64,000 nucleotides of DNA from Ecdyonurus torrentis (taxonomy: Eukaryota; Arthropoda; Insecta; Ephemeroptera; Heptageniidae): the NCBI GenBank assembly GCA_949318235.1, contig OX439136.1:15843890-15907889 (forward strand), read 5' to 3'. Position numbers and translations under genes: made by a program. Numbering within the stretch: the stretch's first letter is position 1; each line of letters starts with the position of its first letter. Positions 15,233 through 50,631 of this stretch are shown one piece after another. Below the pieces are notes generated by a model. It did no database searches. It had not been told where the DNA came from and worked only from the letters and a program-made list of their open reading frames with translations.

Positions 15233-16968
15233 TGAACAGAATGAAAAATGTCATCATTAACTACTAATTAGTAAAAATAATACAATCTTAAAAATGGCAA
15301 AAACTTTAAATGTTTTCTGATAATAACTGTTAATTAATAATAATAAATGGTTTTCCATTAAAAATGATGATAATCTTTATTTATGATTTCTTTGAAAGTT
15401 ATACACAATATTTAGAAGACAATCCAAAATTTGAAAATATTCTCGTTTTACTGGTCACATTACTATATAGTAAAAATTAAACGTAAAATAAGTTACACGG
15501 GTTTACAAGATATACTTTTCTCCGACGCTTTATATTACTCACCTTGTATTTTTAAATATCAACCTAGAATGCTAATAATTAAGGTACTTAATTTTAACAT
15601 CAATGAAAAAAATGTTCATTTAAAATCATATAATTATTTTTAATATTATTATAAAATTATGATTAAAAAATATGTAGCTTAATAGTTATTATTATGAAGG
15701 GAAAAAAAAAGGTATTATTATAATTAAATTATAATATGTAATATATACGTAAAAGTATTAAAAGAAATATTTAAAACTGTATAAATAGTTTCGTCACGTC
15801 AATGCACTTTTACCCGTAAGGAAGAGGTATTACATAATACATAAAAGTTGTTTTCCTTTTTTTACTAAAACGGATTGAAGAAGACCTGTTTTGATCCAAT
15901 GATTTCATATTATACAAGTTCACTTATACAATATAAAAAGACAAAAAAAAAGTAGTTAAAAACTTATATTCTTTTATATAAGACTTGTCTACAAGTTATA
16001 GCGGAATTAAAAAACTGCTAAAAAGTTTCTTTATTTTTAATAATACGGTAGCACGCGTATTATATGTGTGTGTGTATAGTTTTTTGGCAGTATTTTTTTA
16101 TATATTATATTATGGCCCTATGTATAATTAAAATAAAAGATTTTTTCGTATAACTGTTATTTTTATAAAACTAAGAAAAAACTATTCAAGAATTGACAAT
16201 TGCCATTTTTTTTTTTTCCTTTCTTTTTTGTGCAGAGGAACAATGTATTTTTATTATTATTATTTTCTGCTAATAATATAGAATATACTATTTATAGAAA
16301 TGTAGCTAATTTATTGCAAAAATTTTTGTTAAAAGTTGAACCGTAAATTTGTGATTTAAAAAAAACATTTGATAGGTTTACAAAGAAATATTATAAACAT
16401 TTGAAAATAAATATACTGTATACGAACAATACATTATATTTATATACGATATTAGTAGTTCAATTCTAATGATGAGTCTGTATAAATAAAATATATCAAC
16501 TAACGTACATATAGAGTGATTTTCAAGTATATATATATTTGAAGTTCTAACAGGATTCAAGAAATTTGCAATTAGTATATAACAATATTATGTAATTTAG
16601 GCATTAGTTTGCAGAAATTCGTATATGTGCATTTTGCTATAATAACCAATATAACCATATAAGTCGAATCATTGTTTATATAAATAACTGTAGTAATATT
16701 ATATTTTGATGAAACTGTAGGTTAAAATTAGTTGCATATATTATTAAAATTATATAAAAATATATTTATGTACACCTGTCTTAAAAAGGATTGTAAATGC
16801 ATAATAATTTAATTAATATTCATGAATGGTAAATTGAACAATTTTTCAATTATAATTTCAATATATTATTATTTTTTTCATAATTCGACATCCTGTTGAA
16901 AATAATACAGTAAAAAAATAACAGAATGGTTGATGAAAGTAAAAATTATACAAAAAATAAGGGATTAT

Positions 16969-17005
<37 letters not shown>

Positions 17006-19776
17006 AAATATTTTTGTGCAAAATCATACTACATCATTATATTCCTGTGATGCTTATAAAAAATTATATTAAAGTTATAGTTTAAAAAAAATAGACAAGT
17101 AGAAATATAATAATTTTATAGTTCAGAGGGTTTACTTAATAAATTAATATAAAAAGCTAGAAATTGTTCACAAGATTCTAGGATTATCTTCTATCGTGAC
17201 AAAGAGAGTTTTATTTTATTTTTGTAAAAAAGAAATATATACGTAGTTCTTAAGCACGAAATAGCTTATTTGCGAGAGAAAATTTTAACAATTTAATTAA
17301 GCATATATAAAGAAAAATTAACAATATCACAGGTTATCACGATTATTATATCCGCCTTAGGATTGAAATTATTTGGCTTACATGTAAGGAAAGAAGTCTC
17401 TCTCACCCTATCCCTCCCACCCTTGGAGCAAAAAAATATTAATAATATTATAAGCATATTTAATATTATTTTTATGTCATGAAAAAAATAAGAGACTTAA
17501 ATTTTTTAAGTCATGAAAAACCTTAATACTTAAAAATTTTATGACAAAATTACAAAGAATATATATATATAATAAAATTGTAATTTTTAACTGGTTTACT
17601 TCATTATAATATAATATGCCAATATTTACATCAAACTAAATCAGCGATTATTTTCCTTTGTTTCTTTCTTTAGATGTTGAATTGCAATCATTGAAATCTC
17701 TCCGTGAATTTTGATTTGAATGCTTGCAAAATACTAACTTGTGAAAAGTTAGAAGAAAAAAAAAAAAACAGAAAAAAAATGAAAACATTGATAGATAACG
17801 AATATTTGTAATAAAAAATAGAAGTAATAGTAAAGGGCAAGATGTATACTGTACTTGATTATAAAGACGTTAGAAATTATTTTAAGCTATATTCTACCTT
17901 GAAGTAAGACTGTTTTTAAGTACTTACAAAAAATATTAATAATGATGTATAAAATTGGAACATAAGAAAATCTCAAAACAAAATTAAATTTAAAAAAAAA
18001 AAAAAAGTTTTAAAACAGTTACATTATTCATTGTCAAGTCATTTAAAGTAATATATCAGTAAAAAAAAACTGTATTCTTCTGAAACAAGCATGCATGATT
18101 CAATACAAATTTTTTTATATATATTTTTCTCATCAATAAATGATTCAAAAAAACTGTTGAGAAACTTCAAATAATATTAATAGGTTATATATAAGAAAGT
18201 TAAAAAAAAAATTATATTGAAACGCATCATTCAATTTGATCAATCGTCAATAAACTAAAAATAAAACTCATGTATGTATAAGAAAAAAATATCACATTAT
18301 TTCGTAACGGAGTTTAAAGTTATACAACAAAATAGTACAGTAAAAATAAAAAATCTACTAAACATAACCATGTTATTGAATAATATATAAATTTTAAATA
18401 ACGTATTTATATATGAAATGTAACAAATTAACAATAATAATTTTGGCGCTAAAGGCAATAACCGAAATTTACATTTTTAGGTGAGAAACACAAAGCCGTA
18501 TTATTTTTAATTCAAAAAGGGAACCATTTATTGAATAAAAACAAATTTTACTTATTATTTTAACTATAAAAATCATCAGTTCTAAAGCTTTTGAAAAAAA
18601 TACTTTATAATAGTTTTATTTCAAATCATTTCACTTTTAAAATCACTTATATTATTCATAACTTATATTCTTGCTTTCAGAACTATATTCTGTTTTTATA
18701 TGAACTCAATCACAATTTCATATACTGGCTGCGGTTTTAACCAATAAAAAAATAATTATATAAAAAAGAGCATAGAGCTTTGACTGACGAAAATTTTAAA
18801 ATTCCATAACCACAAAAATTTATAATACATTTGGTTTGTAAAAAAAAAGGTAAAAAATAACAATTTTCTTGTTTAGCACCTCGTAAAATTAGCATCATTT
18901 TTTTTTTTTTTTTTTTTTTTTTTTAGTTACATAAAAACAAATACTAAAACAAACATTTAAATAAAGTAGTCTTTTAAAAGAAAAGTCACGGTTCAGAACG
19001 AACTCAAAAAATGAAAATTTTAATCTTTTATATACATAGCGAAACGAAAAAAAAAAAAATTGCTTTATATATCTAAAGGCTAAATTCTTTTCTGTCTTCA
19101 AATTAATTTTAATAAAAAATAAAACCTAATCATTATATTATATTGATCCACAATCTTATAAAAATATAGTTATAAAATATAATAGATTTTTAATAATTAT
19201 ATTTTACCTAAAATTATGTAAAATAAAATCATAGGAGAAAGAAAACTAAAAATAAAATTTGCATATTATAACACGCACGTTAGTCTCGTAAATAATAACA
19301 ACGAAATACCTAAATTAATAATTTGAAAACACGAAAAACTGTTATGGAAATAATAATAATAATGACGTCATATGTTACTTTATAAAATACCAAGTATATT
19401 TTCAAGCGTATATTATCCGAGCTCTTTAGTGAAACGAAAAAGAATTCATTGGCTGGAGTCTTTTTTTGAAAGAAAATATTACGCTTCGATAATGTTCCAA
19501 CCAAATAAATTTAAAAAGATTTAAACATGTTAAGTGTATAGAATAACTATTACTATTCAAATTATATATTATAAGGGATTTAAACTTCCGTTGAAATATC
19601 CGTAGAAAATGCAACTTCTGTATTTTCTTTTCTTTCTTTTTCTTTTTTTCTTTTTTTTTTTTCTTACATAACTATAATGTTTAGTTGCTTTCTCGTTTCC
19701 TCTCTTAAATTATCAATTTTTCATAACTTTACTTACATCGTACCTAACGTTTTTAGGTTTAAAAATGAGTGCTAAG

Positions 19777-19818
<42 letters not shown>

Positions 19819-20465
19819 CCTCTCTCTCTAAAAAAAAATTATATATCATATAGATTTTAATTATTAACACAAACATATAATTAATGTCACATTATGTCAA
19901 AATAACAAACTAATTATTATTTATAAAAAAATACATGAATTTTACACATTCGTGAAAAAGCAAAATTAACCACAAAAAAAATTAATTTTGCGGCAAAGAA
20001 AAATAACTAACAAATATACGTATATTCTTTAACACAAAATATTTTTTATGTAATTTAAAATGAAAGAATTTTTTTTTTTTTTTTCCTTTGAATAATATTT
20101 ACTTTTTAATCTGTCAAAATATTATTATTATAATATATATAAAGATGTTTTATATCTTCAAGTAATCTTTATTATTAACCTTTTCAATGTTATGAACATA
20201 CGAATTTTAACAATACCATTTACACTTCATAAAAATATTACTTTTACTTGATGCCCAACTCTTTTTTAAAAAATGGAAACAAAAAATTGGTATTATTAAA
20301 TTGTTAAAACTTTTATATAAGTGATTTAACATAAAGAATAAAATAATAATAAAATCGAGAGAGATATAAAAAATAAGTACAGTACTTACAGTAATTTTTA
20401 TATCTATAAAGAAGCGTAAAGAAAATTGTTCAAATATGTTATTACAATTATTTATTATAAATAAC

Positions 20466-20501
<36 letters not shown>

Positions 20502-21853
20502 ACATAAAATATCTAACACATCATAAATATGATATTTTCCTTTTGTTTTTAATGTTTATTTTCATTAAAACAAAATTATTTTTTATCATTATTTTATACC
20601 TAAACATCATAAAAACTAAATAAAAAATCATATTTGTGGCATTTTAATTTATATAATTAAATAATATTTCTTATTATTATATATTTTATTTTCTATCGGT
20701 TTCTTTTAAATAAAAATATCAAAACCAATTTCGATTTCAATCAATATAATAATTTGATAATAAAAAGAAAATAAAAGTTTTGATTTTTATTATACAGTAC
20801 TTTTCCTTTTTTTTTTTTTTTTTTTTTTAGTTTAAAAAATAGTAAATTTTTCTTATAATAGTATAAAAAAGTTAATAGCAGTAAGAGAGCTATGATTTAA
20901 ATTTTAAAAGATAACATATAATTTTTTTTACATATTATATACATACATGCTCCTAACTCCCCTCCACAAACTTCCTTTTTAAGTTAAAAAAACATAATTA
21001 TTTAATGTTTAAAATAAAATGTATTTTACTTACTAAACAAAAAAATCGTGGTACTTAAATAAACAAAAATAAAGAATAAAGTAAAAATAGGGTTAATGAA
21101 CTTCATCTGAAATAATCAATGTTACACCCTTCGACTATATCTTTCAAAATCACGATATTTTCAGTAAAAACTTCTTCTTTTTTTTTTTTTTTTTTTTTTT
21201 TAGCGACACCACTTTGAATTTCAAATTAATAATTTATTTTTTAACCAAAAATGAGGAAAACTGTCCACATTACATTTATTTTTATATTTAAAAATTAAAA
21301 GCATCGACAATTTTTTAAATGCTTGTCAAGGAATTTTAAAGTTTTGTTCATAATAATATTATACCAACTCAGCTTTTTTAAATTAGAAATATTTTCATAA
21401 TTCGTTGAGAAAACGTTAGCTTTATTTCGTTTATAAAATAGAATTGTGTGTTGTTGTTTTTTCCATAACGTGACGACGGCCGAATAATTATTCACCAATC
21501 ACTAAAAATTCGTGGAAAAATTTATGTTGCTAAAATATAAAAAAATGAAATTATATACTGTATTACCTTCCTTCTATAAAATGTGGTTTGAAAATACTTT
21601 TATATTGCTAACTTTTTTTTTTATTCGTGAAGTATATAAAAAAATATAAATGGACATAGTAATTATTTAGGATAATTTTTAATCAGTAAAAATCAACGTC
21701 AATACCCTTTTTATCCAATTAAAAATACTTTTTTTATATACATAAACAACAACTTTTTTCCATTTCATTTGATGTAAATAAGGATTTTAAATTATCGAAA
21801 ACCTATCATTTAAAAGATAATTAATTTACTATTTTTAAGAAGAATAAAAACCG

Positions 21854-21898
<45 letters not shown>

Positions 21899-23238
21899 AG
21901 TGCTGATTAAAATTTAAATGGCATATTTTATTATACTTCTTAAAAAAAGTCCAGTTTTAATACTCAAAAATTTACTGTATTGAAATTTCATTGCAAGAAT
22001 TGAAATAAAATAATAATAATAATAATAAATAATAATAATGATAATACAATATAGTAAAACGTAAAAACTTTTAAGACTATAATTTGAATAATGTTTAATA
22101 AAAATTTATTAATATCACCATTAAATTAAATAGTTGAAAAATTGAAAAGTTTGAGTAAAACTTTTTTTTTTTTTTTTTTTTTCTTTTTAATGTGTAAATT
22201 GCAATACACGAAGTAATGCTGTTGCAATAATTAAAAATGAAACATATTAACACATTTTTCTGACCTTCATTTTATAAATCATTTTTTCCGGTGCAGTAAA
22301 AAAAAAAAAAAGCATGAAAGAAATTATGCATCATTGGATTTTAATTGTTAATAATAAAATTTTTAACGGAAAAGAAAAACTCCAGACTTATTTTACGAAA
22401 GATTGAGTTTGAATGAGTAATTGATTAATTAGACGTAACAAATATAATTAAAAGTATTCTTATACGTCGTTGATGTTATATTTTATATAAATTTTATAAA
22501 AAAAAATTCAGTTAAGAACTAATGACCGATTAATAGAACACCATGAATCTTTAAAATACAATTTTATTTAAAAAAAAAATTTGTACCTTTTGTTGTCTAA
22601 AAATAGAACTATAAAGACCTTGAGAAATAATTTAATTATATCAAAGTGACGAAAATTTAATGATTATAATTAATGTTTTTTACATTGTGAAAAGAAGAAG
22701 AAGAAAAAAAAAACGTTATGCGTGACATTAAATTATAGTTATAGGAATGCTTTCATTGAAAATGGAGTAAAATATAAAGCAATTATATATATTTTTTAAG
22801 AGTAAAAGTGACAATAAAATACTAAAATAAGGTGTAAAAAATCACGAATTCTTTGATCAATTCCTATAGCTCTCTACTATATATAAATTGTCACTGTTTA
22901 GAGCTAAAAAGTTAATTCTTTTAAAATTGTATTGTTTTGTCTAATTTTAAAAGTTATAAAAATACAACATTAAATGTTCGTAACACCTGAAAATTGCTAA
23001 CAAAAATGCGCAATTTTATTAAAAAAAAAAAGTTTGAGAGCTTTGAAATCAATAACTTTACATACGTATTCTTTGAAATCAAAGATTAATGATTCAATAA
23101 AATACTTTAAATTTTTTGAATAAAAGTATTGGATGTTTTTAAAGACTATAGAGCACAAATTTTAATTCACGTGTAAACAAAATAATAATAAAAATCAACA
23201 TAATAACTAACAGTATTTTCTTTTTCTTTGTTTCTAGA
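9931..23238. other. Gene-free AT desert, right part, upstream of the ZP gene
   Basis: Apart from the mini-MITE at 10076-10145, homopolymers and a CT run near 19.8 kb, nothing was recognised. It may contain the ZP gene promoter and a 5'UTR exon, because an AG acceptor directly precedes its start codon. Confidence 0.65.
10076..10145. mobile_element. Mini-MITE, GTTCGTAAACC family, copy 1
   Basis: The TIR GCTGTTCGTAAACCTTGTTT is at the left and GGTTTACGAACAACACT at the right, with a core of about 40 bp. This is the shortest of three copies. Confidence 0.7.
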
Positions 23239-39165
<15,927 letters not shown>

Positions 39166-39197
39166 ATTAGTTAAGTATCAAAATTAAGTTAAATTGC

Positions 39198-39203
39198 AAT
39201 AAA
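39198..39203 (+). terminator. Polyadenylation signal AATAAA for the ZP gene
   Basis: This is the first canonical AATAAA after the stop codon, 33 bp downstream. AATAAA is frequent by chance in this AT-rich sequence, so the true 3' end may be further on. Confidence 0.4.
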
Positions 39204-41287
39204 TAAAAAAAAAATTACAGAAATTTTTTAAATAATAAAATCTATGACGTGCTATGGTGAAATGACTGCCATACTGTAATATGAGCTCCCTTTCATAATA
39301 GCATGTCTAATATATATATTTTTTTTCTGTATTTGAAAATAATAATTACTATAGCCATGAAAATTTTATTGAAATTATTATATTTTCGTCATAAGGAACT
39401 GAATTCATGGTTATAAATTCAATTTTATAAGAAGGATTTTTTTATAACATACGATTGCCTTTATTTTCCCACTTTAAGACTCTTTATTATAATAATTAAA
39501 ACATTTAAATAGTATTAGAAATTGTCAGTTTACTTGATAATCTTTTCAATGTGCCAAAAAAAAGAAAGAATATTAGATTTTTGTACTATTTTTCTTTCTT
39601 TTTTTAAATATTTTGAAGAGCTTTTTATTGATTCAATTGACAAAATAACTAACAGAAAAAGACGAAACAATTTCTCCTTTTTTTTATTCACATAAATAAA
39701 TGAAATTGATGCTTATTCTAAAAACATACTAACAAAAATTATTAACAAGTCGCGGAATGAAGTTAAAAAAAAATGAAAGAATATAAATGGTATGGGTTCA
39801 CATTTGTGTTATGATAAAATATTTTACCAAAATATTTTGGTATTTTGTTTATCAATATTGATGGATTAAGTTATTGAAAAAAAAAAGTATCATAATAAGA
39901 AAAAAATTAAAATAATTTTTAAGTTAATTATAGATATAAAAAAAATGGGATTTTGATAATTGCAGACGTAAATTTTTTATATACTAACAAATAAGTAGTT
40001 TTTGTATGAATGTATTAAGTAAAAAAAAAAATATTTCTAATTGCCAAAAACAAAAAATAATTATTATATTATTAAGATGCTTTTACTTTATAATAAATGG
40101 AAGAGTATATGTTGTAAAATGAATAAATGATTTATTTTTTTAAGGTAGTTTCTTATAATACGTCTGACTTGTCCAAATTCCATTTAAAAATCAATGAAAA
40201 AAATATTTATATAATTTTTTTTTCTTTGGTTTTAATATTAAGGAAGCTTTTTTTCTTACATTACTAACAAAAAAAGATGATATAATATGATTAAATTTTC
40301 TATTAAATATTTTTAATGTACATTGAAAAAGTATTTAATAAATAATTTATTTTTAATATTATATCGGTGCCTTGTATTGTTACCTTTTTTTCGTTTATTT
40401 TTTTATTTTTGTATTTTGAATATAAAAATTATGTAAAACCATTTTTGTAAAAGCTATTAGAGTTTATATAAAAATAAATTATTTTGATTTTTATATATTT
40501 AAGTAATAAATGAATTAAAATTTATGTAATTATATTATTGGTATCAAGGCGACGCGCCGTTAATTTTTTAATGCTAATAAAAAAAATTAAATATAAAAAA
40601 ATGTACTTTTATTATCTTTAAGAAATCCTGCTATATTCATTATATAAATATGTTTTAAATAACTGCCATTGCAAATTTGTACAGCAAAAATAATTAAAAC
40701 TTTAAAGTCAAGTGTGCAATTAAAAAAAAGATTTTAAGATTTTATTGTGAGTAGAAAAAAAAAGAAAAAGAATCATGTATGATGTACAATAAAATATAAT
40801 TAGAACCTAGCGTAAAAAAGTTTATTGCATGTTCTAAAAAAGCACACTTTTTGCTTTGCTATTTTTAAGTGGTTTGTTATTTTTTAAGCAATAGAAGTAA
40901 TTTAAATTATTTTATTTTTTACTTTTTTTTTAAATTGAGCCAATTAGTGGTGAGTGCTATATATAAATTGACTACCAATAATATGCACACAAGATGTTAA
41001 CTAGGGTCTAAAAATAAATAATCACAATTTTCAAAATTATTTTAATGTATAGTTAAAAAAAAAAAAAAAAAAAAAAAAAAGTGAGGTGCATGGTAAGAAC
41101 TCACGCTTCTGTAATTTCCTATCCTTTAACATTGTGGTACAGTCTTTTTAACTAAAAAATTGCTTTCTATTGGCTTATGCCCATACAATGCAATCAGATG
41201 GAGATTTCAATTGATGGAAAACTACATTTAAATACTTGTTATTTCCATTTATGTTAGTAGAAATAAATTTTTTAGTAAAAAATCTGT
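39204..41287. other. AT-rich intergenic DNA downstream of the ZP gene
   Basis: Nothing was recognised here beyond probable 3'UTR sequence and an A tract at about 41055-41080. Confidence 0.6.
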
Positions 41288-41366
41288 ACCATGTTTTTAG
41301 CATTGTTTCAGAAAACTATTGCACCATAAGACTAGAAATGTTTCAATGAGGAATAATATAGGCACT
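41288..41366 (+). repeat. Interspersed repeat (CCATGTTTTTAGC family), copy 2
   Basis: It matches 7588-7675 with substitutions: CCATGTTTTTAGC, CAGAAAACT.TTGCACC, GAAAT.TTT.AATGAGG and ..GACACTTT/AGGCACTTT. Element type and boundaries are unknown. Confidence 0.55.
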
Positions 41367-41404
41367 TTATAATATGTATTTTCATATATATATATATAAT
41401 ATAT

Positions 41405-41640
41405 AGGAAAAAACCATCGCGGAAAAAAACACATCTCAGATGTGGTGTGAGCCATCTCTAGCTGTACAGAGCTCTCTGACGAGCCTTACTGATGAGTCCT
41501 AGGTAAAGGACGAAACCGGTCTAAGGCCAAGAGTAAGTCTGATGCTGTTTTATAATGTTGTGCCTTTGATGTAGTGTGAGAACGTGAGATGTTAGGTATA
41601 TCGTATTTTACATTGACACTGTATCCCTCATCCCTTTTAA
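41405..41640 (+). mobile_element. Penelope-like/retrozyme-type fragment carrying the hammerhead ribozyme
   Basis: This GC-richer segment between two (TA)n tracts holds the hammerhead. Its left end (41405-41422) is an exact 18-nt reverse-complement match to 57751-57768, just outside the GIY-YIG palindrome. No ORF with RT or endonuclease motifs is visible, so it is at most a partial element such as a pseudo-LTR. The right boundary is uncertain: sequence becomes AT-rich again after about 41640. Confidence 0.5.
41483..41527 (+). ncRNA. Type I hammerhead ribozyme (minimal form)
   Basis: All catalytic core elements are present in order. Helix I is GCCTTA (41483-41488) pairing perfectly with TAAGGC (41522-41527). 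The conserved CTGATGA is at 41489-41495. Helix II is GTCC (41496-41499) with GGAC (41508-41511), around an 8-nt loop. GAAA is at 41512-41515. The helix III position is reduced to an A-U pair around the self-complementary tetranucleotide CCGG (41516-41519). The predicted cleavage site is GTC, between 41521 and 41522. Type I motifs with a near-absent helix III capped by a palindromic tetranucleotide are the form known from Penelope-like retroelements, where activity is thought to need dimerisation. The helices and core are read directly; activity is inferred. Confidence 0.88.
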
Positions 41641-41769
41641 CGTCTATTTTTATTTAGCGCAAGCTAGAATGATTTGCATCCCTAGTCCCAATTTACTATT
41701 TAAAATTAGAGAATTTTCGCGTTTTATTAATTTTCAATTCAACGTGCTCTAATCTCTAACGTAATTAAT

Positions 41770-41813
<44 letters not shown>

Positions 41814-41821
41814 TATATATA

Positions 41822-42012
41822 AAGTAAAAACTTGATTTTATGAAGTTTGATTTTACGAATTTCTTGATATTATGAAGTAATTTTTTAGGTCCCAGCCATT
41901 GAGTTATATAGGCGTTTCAATGTTAATAAACTCGATTTTTAAGTAATTCGATTTTATGAAGTGGTCATTTTTTGGGCCCCTTGCGACTTCATAAAATCGA
42001 GTTTTTACTGTA
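41822..42012. mobile_element. pogo/Tigger-like MITE
   Basis: The terminal inverted repeats are AGTAAAAACTTGATTTTATG on the left and CATAAAATCGAGTTTTTACT on the right, flanked by TA. Internal copies of TCGATTTTATGAAGT occur on both sides. TIRs of the CAGTA..ACTCGATTTT type and TA flanks fit the pogo branch of the Tc1/mariner superfamily. There is no transposase ORF. Confidence 0.6.
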
Positions 42013-42223
42013 TATTATATGCATCACCGATAATCTCCATTGAAAAATCTTGACGTAAATATCAACAAATGAATGAAAGTTTCTTTAAAATCCATTATAT
42101 AAATTATTTGTGTACTAGAATCAAAAATAATTATCATGACAGTAATAGTATAATTTTCAATGTTTATTTATTTATTTTATTTTTTTAACAATGATATTAC
42201 TATTGACGGTAAAATATTTTACC

Positions 42224-42698
42224 AATGAGGAAGACTAATGATTTTTGGGACAGTATTTGAGCACATTTTTAGAAAGAGCATAATTAGTAGATTCTATTGA
42301 CATCAATATTTACCTTTATCACTTAAATTTCAGCGATTAATTAATGATTTAAAAGTGGCGGCCACGCCCCCAAGAAGCCTGTGCTGTTAGTCATTTGTTT
42401 GAATTTGCAGCGGAGTCTGATCTTCTTCTGCAAATTTGGATACGAGAATTTAAAAATTCGCGTAAAATTTAAATTCTCGTATCCAAATTTGCAGAAGAAG
42501 ATCAGAATTCGCTGCAAATTCAAACAAATGACTAACGGCACAGGCTTCTTGGGGGCGTGGCCGCCACTTTTAAATCATTAATTAATCGCTGAAATTTAAG
42601 TAATAAAGGTAAATATTGATGTCAATAGAATCTACTAATTATGCTCTTTCTAAAAATGTGCTCAAATACTGTCCCAAAAATCATTAGTCTTCCTCATT
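42224..42698. mobile_element. 475 bp near-perfect palindromic foldback element
   Basis: Arms 42224-42452 and 42470-42698 are reverse complements around a centre at about 42461, with a 17-nt spacer. The inner part includes GGCGGCCACGCCCCC on one side and its complement on the other. As a result, two almost identical 66-codon frames appear on opposite strands; these are not genes. No target duplication or transposase was recognised. It lies between the 3' end of the ZP gene and the last visible Atg16 exon. Confidence 0.85.
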
Positions 42699-43415
42699 AT
42701 ACTTAAATTTAAGTTCGATTCTCTAATGCTGAAGAATGAGCAAATCCAAACACTCACTAGGTAAATAATAAAGTATAGATACTTTAGATCTAAAACACCA
42801 AAAGCTTTGATATATATATAGCATGAAGTATGTGTTATATAGTATTACAGCACAGTACTGGGTATATGTATAGTTAAAATAAAAATAAAACAGATAATTT
42901 CTAGTGTAGTACGTCATGAATCCTATAGGTATGGGTACTTTTCTTGTATTCATGCATATATTCAATGATGAAATGGAAATTGCCAGTAAGGCATGCAGGA
43001 AAAGCAAAACAAGGCTGTACGATAATGCTCACCTCCCTTTTTCCAATTTTTACAATCCATCCATGTGCTTTCTATCAAAACTTCGTTGCATTTCTTTCTA
43101 TGTCTTATTATTTTGTTTCTATAAATATTTATTTTTGTGTAATATAATTTTCCATGTAACATGCTTTAATTTTTTTAACTATTTTCTTTCCTTTTGTAAA
43201 CTTGTTCTGAAAAGAACAAAGAGCCGAAGAGAACATTCATAAAGCCTGTAGGATTTTCAGCTACAACTCAGAGTAGCTACATAAGCTAATAAGAAAAATA
43301 TTGTGATTTAAAGAAATTTGGAAACCACAACATTACGTAAATACGATCACAAAAAAGAATTGGAAAAACCAACACGCAATGATAGCCATAGCTAGGTAAA
43401 GATCTTATTTGATCA

Positions 43416-49645
<6,230 letters not shown>

Positions 49646-49888
49646 TTTGACAATGCTACCACTACAAATTTGTAAATTATAGAACAAAAAGAAAATAAAC
49701 ACTATTTTACATAAAATAAAATGAATTTGCTTCATAATTATTTTTTTAAAGTATATTTACAACATAAAAAAAATCGCAAAACTTAGGAGGCAATTTTAAT
49801 TTTGATTTTTTAAAGTTTGGTATGTTGGTGCTAAGTAAGCGCGAAAAAGTTTGAGACTTTTTTCGTAAGGCTTCGACCTCTATAATAG

Positions 49889-50199
49889 TATATGCGCATG
49901 ACGTCATATTTAATGCGCTTCGACGCCATACAGAAGTAATGAACAACATTGCTCAGGATAGGACAAACTTGGTTTTTGGCTATTTTCTGTGGGGAATTGG
50001 TTAATAATTTGTAATTGTTATTATTATTTACTTTTCAAATACACTTGAGCTTGAGATATATACTATGATTAAACAGTATCATCAAAATGCTTTAAAAAAT
50101 ATTGCGAAATATTTTTTAACTGCCAAAATAAGTCATTTTACTATGCAGTCCATGTTATTGCGTGATCCAACATGGCGTCTACTTTAACATGAATCCATA
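49889..50199 (+). mobile_element. AGGGTGG-family MITE, right half only
   Basis: It starts at the centre motif ATGCGCATGACGTCAT. It ends ATGGCGTCTACTTTAACATG, the complement of the family's outer arm. The left half is missing. It begins about 245 bp upstream of the Atg16 start codon, so it may contribute promoter sequence. Confidence 0.7.
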
Positions 50200-50592
50200 G
50201 ACTCTATAATGCGCATAAAATAAGAAGTGCGCACTACGGATCCCACACGTTATAGTGACCGCAGTAAACTGTATATTTTATTTTAATATTTTCATTTATT
50301 TTCTTATTTTTAAAGATGCAACCGGCAACGAGAGGTAATAAAAATATAACCGCAATATTAATATTAAATTATATTAATTAAATATTAATTAATTAAAATA
50401 AAGTAATGTTCAAAAAAAATTACCCTGAATTAGCTTAAACTAGAGTACTCTAGAAATACTCTAGAAGTACCTCTTCTTAGGGTACAACATTCATACGATT
50501 AAAAAAAATAGCAAATAACTATAAACGGAAAATTAAACATTATTATTTGCAATCTTTAGTATTTTTTATTATAATTATTTATTTATTTATTT

Positions 50593-50631
<39 letters not shown>

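Noticed and set aside
18895..19101. 68-codon minus-strand frame ending in a lysine run
   Set aside because: The lysines are a genomic T tract; the rest is low-complexity.
42341..42581. Two nearly identical 66-codon frames on opposite strands
   Set aside because: They are a consequence of the palindrome at 42224-42698 and have no independent coding signal.
42916..43242. 108-codon frame on the plus strand and overlapping minus frames
   Set aside because: No recognisable motif, overlapping frames on both strands, and no match to the missing Atg16 WD40 exons.
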